From B4-G1 sp964393895 (lineage in GTDB: Bacteria; Chloroflexota; Anaerolineae; B4-G1): a DNA stretch of 46,071 nucleotides. Below, one piece after another: positions 23,806 through 30,457 of the stretch. Each line of letters begins with the position of its first letter. Positions within the stretch are counted from its first letter, which is position 1. The stretch covers positions 1-46,071 of the forward strand of contig CAYMWP010000019.1 in assembly GCA_964393895.1 (NCBI GenBank), written 5' to 3'. A program made the position numbers and the translations under genes. The notes below the pieces were generated by a model. The model did not search any database and was not told the origin of the DNA. It saw nothing but the letters and a program-made list of their open reading frames with translations.

Positions 23806-24489
23806 CTAGGTGATACCTGTCACGTCTGGTTCCTTCACGTCCAGCTCCACCATCTCCCCCGTGACGGTAAAGAGCACCCGTTCGCAGATGTTGGTCACCC
23901 GGTCGGCGGCGCGCTCCAGGTTATGGGCCGCCCACAACAAATAGTTGGCCTGCCCGATTCTGTGAGGTTCCTCCAGGATGAGGGCGATCAACTCGCGGTA
24001 CACCTGATTATAGAGGGCGTCTACCTGGTCGTCCTCGGCCGGAATGGCCCGAGCCAGGTCTGCGTCTCGCCGGGAGAAAGCATCCAGCGCCCGGTGGAGC
24101 ATGTCGCGCGCCTTGGCGGCCATAGCGGGGAGGTCAACGAGCGGCTTGATGAAAGGCTCTTGGCCGATCATCAGGTTGATCTTGGCGATGCCCTTGGCAT
24201 AGTCCCCGATCCTTTCCATCTCGGAGGCAATGTCCAGCACGGCGGCCAGGGTGCGCAGATCGCCCGCCATTGGCTGCTGGGTGGCGATCAGCATCAGCGC
24301 ATCGGATTCGACGGCGAAACGTTTCTCGTTGACGAGACGATCCTGAGCGATGATACGCCGGGATGCCTCTACATCCCGTTGCTTGAGAGCCGCGACCGAA
24401 TCTGTTATGGCCTCTTCTACCATGCTGCCCAGAACCAAAACCTCGTCCTGGAGGCGTTGGAGTTCCTGTTCAAAAGTTTCTCTTGGCAT
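23806..24489 (-). CDS. phoU: phosphate uptake regulator PhoU
   Basis: This is a 227-residue PhoU protein: two repeats of a three-helix PhoU domain. Landmarks are the N-terminal RETFEQELQRLQDEVLVLGSM, then RRIIAQDRLVNEKRFAVESD, IASEMERIGDYAKGIAK (E/D residues that bind metal) and a C-terminal AHNLERAADRVTNICERV. PhoU links the Pst transporter to the PhoR kinase and shuts down the regulon when phosphate is abundant. It is the last gene of the pst operon, ten bases after the arsC gene upstream. AGGAAAG precedes the start. Confidence 0.94.
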   Translation of the reverse strand: MPRETFEQELQRLQDEVLVLGSMVEEAITDSVAALKQRDVEASRRIIAQDRLVNEKRFAVESDALMLIATQQPMAGDLRTLAAVLDIASEMERIGDYAKGIAKINLMIGQEPFIKPLVDLPAMAAKARDMLHRALDAFSRRDADLARAIPAEDDQVDALYNQVYRELIALILEEPHRIGQANYLLWAAHNLERAADRVTNICERVLFTVTGEMVELDVKEPDVTGIT

Positions 24490-24499
24490 AATTACTTTC

Positions 24500-24928
24500 C
24501 TATTCGGGTTTGTGGAGCTTTAAGTCTTTGATGACCTTTGTCTGAATTTCGTCCCGCACGCGCCGGAAGAGGCTCAGTCGTTCCTCCTCACCGCCGCTGG
24601 CCGCGGCCGGATCGGGAAACCCCACGTGGATCACCCTGCCGGCCCCAAGCCAGAGGGGACAGTTCCTGGCCGCATTATCGCACACGGTGACGATAGCGTC
24701 AAATTCGACCTCGCGAAACTGTTCCACCGACTTGGAGCGCTGGGGAGAGATATCTATACCCAGCTCCGCCATCGCCTGCACGGCCAGTGGGTGGACGTAA
24801 CCCGCAGGTTTGGTGCCGGCCGAGAAAGCCACCCAGCGGTCGCCCAGGAAATGGTTGACCAGTCCCTCGGCCATCTGGCTGCGGGCCGAGTTGCCGGTGC
24901 AGAGGAACAAAACTCGCTTCTTACTCAT
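24500..24928 (-). CDS. arsC: thioredoxin-coupled arsenate reductase (ArsC, LMW-PTP type)
   Basis: This is a 142-residue protein of the low-molecular-weight phosphatase-like arsenate reductase family. The P-loop CTGNSAR contains Cys10, and the redox pair Cys83 and Cys90 (VCDNAARNC) is present, matching the three-cysteine scheme of the Staphylococcus enzyme. It reduces arsenate to arsenite. GAGGT precedes the start. It sits in the pst operon next to a second ArsC (24935-25357); neither arsenite exporter nor ArsR is seen in the window. Confidence 0.88.
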   Translation of the reverse strand: MSKKRVLFLCTGNSARSQMAEGLVNHFLGDRWVAFSAGTKPAGYVHPLAVQAMAELGIDISPQRSKSVEQFREVEFDAIVTVCDNAARNCPLWLGAGRVIHVGFPDPAAASGGEEERLSLFRRVRDEIQTKVIKDLKLHKPE

Positions 24929-24934
24929 TGTACC

Positions 24935-25357
24935 TCATTCTCTGCTCTCCAGCCAGGCCAAGATGCGTTCTTCTATCTCATCGCGCACCTCACGGAACTG
25001 TTCCAACTGCTCCTCTTCGGTGCCTTCAAACTCTACCGGATCTTTGAGGGGCCAAAAGAGCCGCTCTCCCAGGCCCGGGAAGGTCGGACATCGTTCCTCC
25101 GCCTTGGCGCAGACAGTGATGAGGATGCCAAAGTACATCTGGTTCAGTAACTCGCCGACTCCTTTGGGATAGTGACCCTCCAGGTCCAATCCCACCTCTT
25201 CCATCACCTGGTAGACGTGGGGGTGGATCGGCCCCGGCTCCAGTCCAGCGCTGTGGACCTCGAATTGATCGCCCGCATGCTTGCGCAGGAACGCCTCGGC
25301 CATCTGGCTGCGGGCTCTGTTCTCGACGCAGAGAAACAATACTCTCGGTTTCTTCAC
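24935..25357 (-). CDS. arsC: second arsenate reductase (ArsC-like)
   Basis: This is a 140-residue paralogue of the next gene. Its P-loop is CVENRAR (Cys10), and the redox pair is Cys83 and Cys90 (VCAKAEERC). A GTG start at 25357 is preferred because AAGGAAG lies seven bases upstream and numbering then matches the neighbour exactly; ATGs at 25375 and 25393 would add non-conserved residues. The gap to pstB (about 170 bases) contains GC-rich stem sequences. As arsenate enters through phosphate transporters, two reductases here probably act as built-in detoxification. Confidence 0.84.
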   Translation of the reverse strand: MKKPRVLFLCVENRARSQMAEAFLRKHAGDQFEVHSAGLEPGPIHPHVYQVMEEVGLDLEGHYPKGVGELLNQMYFGILITVCAKAEERCPTFPGLGERLFWPLKDPVEFEGTEEEQLEQFREVRDEIEERILAWLESRE

Positions 25358-25525
25358 AATTCTGCTTCCTTTCATACAACCAGCCAAGTTCATAGTGCAA
25401 AACTGGTTTCCATTGCTCTCAGCCCCCGTCCCGGGGCGGGTTGAGTGCAAAAATCGTGCGAACGAATGGCTATCTCTTGCGTGGGCCGCCCCCGAGACGG
25501 GGCCTCCGAGCAGTTGCACCGAGAA

Positions 25526-26308
25526 CTAGCCGAACCGGCCGGTGATATAGTCTTCGGTGATCTTTTCCCGTGGGTTGGTGAAAATCTGCTTCGTCGGCCC
25601 GTGCTCTACCAGGTATCCGGCCCGATCCTCCGCCATGTTGAAAAACATCGTATAGTCCGACGCTCGCGCGGCCTGCTGCATGTTGTGCGTGACGATGACG
25701 ATGGTATACTCTTCTTTCAACTGCTGAATCAGCTCCTCGATGCGCAGCGTGGCGACCGGGTCCAGCGCCGAGGCCGGCTCGTCCATCAGGATCACCTCCG
25801 GCTCCACGGCCAGGGCGCGGGCGATGCAGAGCCGTTGCTGCTGCCCGCCGGAGAGGGCCAAGCCAGATTTGTCCAGGTCGTCCTTGACCTCGTCCCACAG
25901 AGCGGCCTGCCGCAGGCTGCGCTCCACGATCCTGCCCAACTTGGCCTGGTCTCGCAGTCCATGAGCGCACGGACCGTAGGCCACGTTGTCGAAAATCGTC
26001 TTGGGGAAGGGGTTCGGTCTCTGAAAGACCATGCCCACCCGTTTTCGCAGTTCGACTATGTCTATCTCGTAGAGATCGTTACCGTCCAGCAGGACCTGCC
26101 CCGCGGCGCGTGTGCGGGGGATCAGATCATTCATGCGATTGAAGGAGCGCAGAAAGGTGCTCTTGCCACACCCAGATGGCCCAATGATGGAGGTGATCCG
26201 ATTGAGCGGGATGTCAATGGCAATATCGCGCAGCGCCTGGAAATCTCCATAGAACACGCTGAAATTTTTCACTTCGATCTTGGTTGGCATAGATGGTGTT
26301 GCTTCCAT
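25526..26308 (-). CDS. pstB: phosphate ABC transporter ATP-binding protein
   Basis: This is a 260-residue ATPase of the Pst phosphate importer. It contains Walker A (GPSGCGKST), the Q-loop region VFQRPNPFP specific to PstB, the signature LSGGQQQR, Walker B (ILMDEPASALDP) and the H-loop (VTHNMQQA). It acts at the cytoplasmic membrane with PstA and PstC. GGGGA lies upstream of the ATG. It is separated from pstA by three bases. Confidence 0.96.
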   Translation of the reverse strand: MEATPSMPTKIEVKNFSVFYGDFQALRDIAIDIPLNRITSIIGPSGCGKSTFLRSFNRMNDLIPRTRAAGQVLLDGNDLYEIDIVELRKRVGMVFQRPNPFPKTIFDNVAYGPCAHGLRDQAKLGRIVERSLRQAALWDEVKDDLDKSGLALSGGQQQRLCIARALAVEPEVILMDEPASALDPVATLRIEELIQQLKEEYTIVIVTHNMQQAARASDYTMFFNMAEDRAGYLVEHGPTKQIFTNPREKITEDYITGRFG

Positions 26309-26311
26309 GTT

Positions 26312-27256
26312 CTATCCCCTTCCTTCGAGCTTGGCCGCCAGGCGACGGGATGTTACGTTGATCAGCAGATTGAGAACGACGATGGTCACGATGAGAATGG
26401 CCGCCGTGGCCATCGCTTTGTCGAAAGCGCGGGTCTCCGAGGCCAGCATGTAGACGTGCAAGGCCATCGAGCGCCCGGCGTGCTTGATGCTGGTGGGCAG
26501 GCGATAACTGCCGCCCAGCGTCACCCAAAAGATGGCGGTCTCGGCGATGATGCGCCCGACACTGAGAATGACGCCGGTGACGATGCCCGGCAGGGCGGCG
26601 GGAAGAACCACGCCGACCGTCGTCTGCCACTTGGTCGCGCCCAGGGCCAGACTCCCTTCGCGGTAAGAGCGCGGCACGGCCAGCAGGGCCTCCTCGGAGG
26701 TGCGGATGATGACCGGCAGCACCAAACAGGCGCCGCTCAAGCCCGCCGAGAGCAGCGAGAACCCAAACTTTAGGGTGACCACAAAGAGGGCAAAGCCGAA
26801 CAGGCCAAAGATGATGGAGGGCACACCGGCCAGGATCTCGACCCCGGTACGGGCCGCCGTGACGAGGTAATACAACAGGCGACTCTCGCGCTGCACCTCA
26901 CCGGCGTACTCGACCAGGTAAACGGCTGCCCCCACTCCCAGCGGCGTGGCGATGAGAATGGTCAGCACCACCAGGTAAAAGGTGGTGACGATGGTAGTGG
27001 ACATACCCCCCTCGCCGGAGACGCCGCCGGCCGGCCGGGTGGTCAGGAATTCCAAGTTGACCATCGGCACACCCTGTACCATCACGTATCCCACGATCCA
27101 TACCAGGGCGGCAATGGCCACGAACGCGGACAGCCAGGCCAGTCCAAAGGCCACCCGTTGAGTGAGTTTACGACGGGCGAGGTTGCCTGTTGCCTGCCGC
27201 TCCGCCTTGCGTTCTAGCCCCGTTTCAGAAACACTCGATGCCATCCCTACACTCAT
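26312..27256 (-). CDS. pstA: phosphate ABC transporter permease PstA
   Basis: This is a 314-residue permease with six hydrophobic segments, and a conserved EAA-like loop in the second half (SEEALLAVPRSYREGSLALGATKWQT). The phrase ILAGVPSIIFGLFG is typical of PstA/PstC. It pairs with PstC to form the membrane channel. Its start (27256) overlaps the pstC stop (ATGA). The N-terminus extends about 40 residues before the first membrane segment, slightly longer than usual. Confidence 0.95.
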   Translation of the reverse strand: MSVGMASSVSETGLERKAERQATGNLARRKLTQRVAFGLAWLSAFVAIAALVWIVGYVMVQGVPMVNLEFLTTRPAGGVSGEGGMSTTIVTTFYLVVLTILIATPLGVGAAVYLVEYAGEVQRESRLLYYLVTAARTGVEILAGVPSIIFGLFGFALFVVTLKFGFSLLSAGLSGACLVLPVIIRTSEEALLAVPRSYREGSLALGATKWQTTVGVVLPAALPGIVTGVILSVGRIIAETAIFWVTLGGSYRLPTSIKHAGRSMALHVYMLASETRAFDKAMATAAILIVTIVVLNLLINVTSRRLAAKLEGRG

Positions 27257-28686
27257 GACGCTAACCTCTCTTTCATCAAGAACCGCGCCAGGCTGTTGAT
27301 CAGCAAGATCATTGAGAAAAGCAGCACACCGGTAAAGAACAGGGCGCTCCGATGGGCGCCGGCGGCATAGTTGATCTCCACGGCAATGTTCCCGGTCAGG
27401 GTGCGGGCTGAACTGAGGAACAGGGTCAATGGATTGTCGGTCAACGGTTTAGGAATGGCGATCGAGTTGCCGATGACCATGATCAGCGCCATCGTCTCTC
27501 CCAGTGCCCGCCCGATGCCCAGGATGACGGCCGCGATGAGGCCAGAGCGAGCCGCGGGCAACATGACGTTCCAGATCGTCTGCCAGTGGGTGGCGCCCAG
27601 GGCAAGTGAACCTTCCTTGTAACGTTTGGGCACGGCACGGATGGCGTCCTCGGCGATGTTGGTCACAGTCGGTATAATCATCACCGCCAGCACGATGGAT
27701 GCGTTGAGCAGCCCAAAGCCGCTGTTGCCCGGCACCTCGATCTTGCGGATCAGGGGTGCCAGCACCACCATACCGAACAGGCCGTAAATAACCGACGGGA
27801 TGCCGGCCAAAAGCTCGATCGCCGGCCTGACGATCTCTCGCACGATCTGTGGCGCAATCTCGGCCAGCAGTATGGCGGTCCCGATAGAGATCGGCACGCC
27901 CAGCACGACCGCCCCAAAGGTGCTGAGGATCGAGCCGACGATCATCGGCACGAGGCCGAATTGAGCATCCTCCGTGCCGATGATTGACCCCGGACGCCAG
28001 ACTGTCCCTAACAGCATCGTCCTCAGGCCGACGACCTCGATCGCCTCCCACGACCGCGCCAAAGTGAACAGGATGATGAGAAAAACGATAAAGATAGAAC
28101 TGAGAGCGGTGGCGATCAGCAAGTACCGAATCGCTCGATCTACAAAGACCCTTTGAGCCGGAGTTTCCTCAAAGCGCGCTCCGAGCCTGATCAGCGCATA
28201 GATGATCCCGCCTGGAACGATGCCGGTGGCCGCTAACCTGAGCAATCCACTGAAAGCGATCGTCAGAATGTTGCCCAGCGGCACGACCTTTTCCCCGCCA
28301 AAGATCTCGGCCGCCACGTCGAACACCACCGTCAAGCCGTAATACAGCCCGATGAGTATCAGCAGCAGTATAACGGCCGTCCGCGCCCAGTTTTGCAGCC
28401 GCCACATTCCCCAGGCAAGCGACAGGCCCACCGCGGCCAGCACGCCGGCCGCCAGGAAGAGCTGTCCATTGCTCAACGCTCGCTCTCCCTCCTCGGAAAT
28501 GAGGCCCAGCCGGACCTGAAGCTCGCCTCCAATCCCCGTCGCGGAAGGAGAGCCGAGCGTGACGCTCCCCACGACAATCGCAACCGCTACGAGGAGCAGG
28601 GCGATGGCGACGATCGTTGCCAGGACGGGTCGCTGGCGCTCTGTCACCGGGGTGTGAGACGTTGCCTCTTTTCGGTTTGTACTCAT
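27253..28686 (-). CDS. pstC: phosphate ABC transporter permease PstC with N-terminal membrane extension
   Basis: This is a 477-residue PstC. The core permease occupies about residues 182-477, with IELLAGIPSVIYGLFG and the EAA-like loop IRAVPKRYKEGSLALGATHWQT. Residues 1-181 form an extra region with about four hydrophobic segments (near 21-43, 75-97, 100-122 and 138-167). Typical PstC is near 300 residues. The start at 28686 has AGGAATAA upstream and follows a 127-bp gap after pstS that holds strong stem-loops. The function of the extension is unknown. Confidence 0.93.
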   Translation of the reverse strand: MSTNRKEATSHTPVTERQRPVLATIVAIALLLVAVAIVVGSVTLGSPSATGIGGELQVRLGLISEEGERALSNGQLFLAAGVLAAVGLSLAWGMWRLQNWARTAVILLLILIGLYYGLTVVFDVAAEIFGGEKVVPLGNILTIAFSGLLRLAATGIVPGGIIYALIRLGARFEETPAQRVFVDRAIRYLLIATALSSIFIVFLIILFTLARSWEAIEVVGLRTMLLGTVWRPGSIIGTEDAQFGLVPMIVGSILSTFGAVVLGVPISIGTAILLAEIAPQIVREIVRPAIELLAGIPSVIYGLFGMVVLAPLIRKIEVPGNSGFGLLNASIVLAVMIIPTVTNIAEDAIRAVPKRYKEGSLALGATHWQTIWNVMLPAARSGLIAAVILGIGRALGETMALIMVIGNSIAIPKPLTDNPLTLFLSSARTLTGNIAVEINYAAGAHRSALFFTGVLLFSMILLINSLARFLMKERLAS

Positions 28687-28712
28687 TTATTCCTCGACGT
28701 TTAACGTGCGTC

Positions 28713-28731
28713 AGCCTGCCGGAGGCAGGCT
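28713..28731 (-). terminator. stem-loop in the pstS-pstC gap
   Basis: AGCCTGCC and GGCAGGCT (8-bp perfect stem) with a 3-base loop, in the 127-bp gap after pstS. With the larger stem at 28765-28795 it could protect the pstS mRNA 3' end or partly stop transcription before pstC, a common way to make more binding protein than permease. Confidence 0.5.
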
Positions 28732-28764
28732 CGTTGCACATAAGCTTGCTCGTGCAAGGCTGGC

Positions 28765-28795
28765 GAGGGGACGCAGCACCCGGCTGCGCCCCCTC
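28765..28795 (-). terminator. strong stem-loop after pstS
   Basis: A 13-bp stem with one mismatch (28765-28777 with 28783-28795) and a 5-base loop starts about 20 bases after the pstS stop codon on the minus strand. No U-tract follows, which favours a processing or attenuating stem rather than a full terminator. Confidence 0.55.
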
Positions 28796-28813
28796 TCTTG
28801 AACGCCGCCTGAA

Positions 28814-30063
28814 TTACTCGACCGTGATGTAATCCTCGGCGACGATGGCTTGCCCCGCGCCACTCAGGATAAAGTCGAGGAACGCCTGGGCCAGATCGTT
28901 GGGTGCGCCGTTGGTCAACATGTTGAGCGGGCGGAAGATGGGATAGCTGCCATTCTTCACGTTCGCCACGCTCGGCTCTACGCCGTCAATCGGCACTCCG
29001 CTGGTGCTCTCGTCCAGGAAGCCGAAGGAGAGGTAGCCGATGGAGTTGGGCGTGGTGGCGACCGTCGTCCGCACCTGCCCGTTAGATTGTTGTAGCAGCG
29101 CGTTCTCGCTGATCGGCGTCATCTGCTTCTCGCCCGCGTCGTCCTTGTACTCCATCACCAGCTCCTCGAACGCGGCCCGTGTGCCAGAGCCTTCCTCACG
29201 GGAAACGACCGTGATGGGCGCGTCGGGGCCTCCCACCTCGGAAAAGTTGGTGATCTCGCCGCCAAAGATACCGCGCACCTGCTCAATACTCAGAGTAGGC
29301 AGCTCGGTGTCCGGGTGGGTGACGATGGCGATGCCGTCGTAGGCGATGGTAAAGACTTGTAGGTCAGGGAACTTGCCGAACTCTGATTCCTTGATCTCGC
29401 GGGAGGCGTTGCCGATATCCACTGTGCCCTCGCCGGCCGAGGTGACGCCCACGCTGGAGCCGCCACCCTGGATCTCGATCACCAGGCCGGGATTCTGGGC
29501 CATTAGTGCCTCACCCAGCTTTTCGGCCAGCGGCTGCACCGTGGTCGAGCCGGCCAACTGCAACTGGCCCGAAAGCCCCGCCGGCACCTCTGCCTCTTCC
29601 TCGCCGCCGGTCACGGTGATATAGTCCTCGGCCACGATCTCTTGCCCCGCGTCACTCAGGATAAAGTCGAGGAACGCCTGGGCCAGATCGTTGGGCGCGC
29701 CGTTGGTCAGCATGTTGAGCGGGCGGAAGATGGGATAGCTGCCATTCTTCACGTTCGCCACGCTCNNNNNNNNNNNNNNNNNNNNNNNNNNNNNNNNNNN
29801 NNNNNNNNNNNNNNNNNNNNNNNNNNNNNNNNNNNNNNNNNNNNNNNNNNNNNNNNNNNNNNNNNCGGCTGCACCGTGGTCGAGCCGGCCAACTGCAACT
29901 GGCCCGAAAGCCCCGCCGGCTCCTCGGCCGGCGCCTCCGTAGGCGCATCCACAGGCTCCGAGGTCGGAGTCTCCTGCTGGCAGCCTACCATCACTGATAG
30001 GAGGGTTGCTACCAGCAATCCTATCAGGATAAAGCTAAAACCTTTCTTGCTCGTGACTTGCAT
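28814..30063 (-). CDS. pstS: phosphate-binding lipoprotein PstS, tandem two-domain, broken by a gap
   Basis: This is a secreted phosphate-binding protein. The N-terminus (MQVTSKKGF...) has a signal peptide and lipobox (VMVGC), a Pro/Glu/Thr linker, then the start of a PstS domain (AGLSGQLQLAGSTTVQP). A 100-N gap interrupts it. After the gap the end of a PstS domain (NGSYPIFRPLNML... AEDYITV) runs without a stop through GGEEEAEVPAG into a second, complete domain with GSTTVQP and SREEGSGTRAAFEE phosphate-binding motifs. By alignment of the flanks to the second copy, the missing part should be about 557 bp, which also restores the frame and predicts about 568 residues. GGAG precedes the ATG at 30063. 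Confidence 0.85.
28826..28973. repeat. pstS tandem repeat, distal copy
   Basis: 148 bp matching 29618-29765 with about 8 differences (roughly 95 percent), offset 792 bp (264 codons). It encodes the C-terminal end of a PstS domain. Together with 29531-29584 and 29866-29919 (identical by eye) it shows a recent in-frame duplication. Confidence 0.85.
29618..29765. repeat. pstS tandem repeat, proximal copy (gap-flanking)
   Basis: Partner of 28826-28973 at 792 bp distance; it ends at the gap. The other flank of the gap (29866-29919) matches 29531-29584. Confidence 0.85.
29766..29865. other. assembly gap of exactly 100 N
   Basis: A placeholder of unknown true length inside pstS. Comparison with the second repeat copy (28974-29530) predicts 557 missing bases; that length brings the two open frames into register, while 100 does not. 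Confidence 0.95.
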
Positions 30064-30088
30064 TTTCTTCTCCTTTTTCTCTAGTTTT

Positions 30089-30337
30089 TTACAGGCGATC
30101 AACGGCCAGCTTGCCATCGGTCAGAAAATGTTCTACCTCGGGGCCGCCGATCACGCTCACCAGCTTGACCTGGCCTCTGCGCCAGAGGACAAAGTGATAA
30201 GTAGTCTCGTTCCCTGAGCGCGAGCGTGTCCGCCGGCGCGGGCGAACGTAGACCGGAGACTCAAGTTCCCATCCCTCGGCCAACATTGCCATCAACTGGG
30301 CGTAAGATGAGAACACGTCACTTGGCCTTTCACCCAA
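30089..30337 (-). CDS. small conserved-looking protein preceding pstS
   Basis: This is an 82-residue soluble protein, first gene after the Pho-type promoter and 25 bases before pstS. It starts at TTG (30337) with AAAGGG upstream; an internal ATG at 30292 is possible. It reads as a short helical segment (YAQLMAMLAEGWELE), then a beta-rich part (PVYVRPRRRT, TTYHFVLWRRGQVKLVSVIG) and a last helix (EVEHFLTDGKLAVDRL). I do not recognise a named family. Its position suggests a phosphate-response accessory or regulator, which is inference. Confidence 0.6.
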   Translation of the reverse strand: MGERPSDVFSSYAQLMAMLAEGWELESPVYVRPRRRTRSRSGNETTYHFVLWRRGQVKLVSVIGGPEVEHFLTDGKLAVDRL

Positions 30338-30381
30338 ATTCTGCCCTTTGTCAGTCTGCCCATTGCACGACTGCAGGGGTG

Positions 30382-30457
30382 ATTGTATCAGGGTTGATTT
30401 AACGGGGCGTTGGTGGAACTTTAGCGGAAAGTTAGGGGTTTGTTAACGGGGTGTTAA
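30382..30457 (-). promoter_or_regulatory. Pho-type promoter of the pst operon
   Basis: Six pentamers on the minus strand start at 30457, 30446, 30435, 30424, 30413 and 30402 (TTAAC, TTAAC, CTAAC, CTAAA, CCAAC, TTAAA), all 11 bp apart. A 10-bp spacer (30397-30388) and the -10 TACAAT (30387-30382) follow. The first elements overlap the end of phoR (30443). This is the longest array in the window and sits in front of the genes a Pho regulator must control. Confidence 0.82.

Noticed and set aside
24500..25357. A full arsenic-resistance operon
   Set aside because: No ArsR, ArsB/Acr3 or ArsA is present; only the reductases occur, embedded in the pst operon.
25445..26773. 442-codon open frame on the plus strand
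   Set aside because: It is antisense to pstB and pstA, which have complete motifs.
29766..29865. Treating the 100 N as real length
   Set aside because: Exactly 100 N is a standard placeholder, and the flanking repeat predicts 557 bp.
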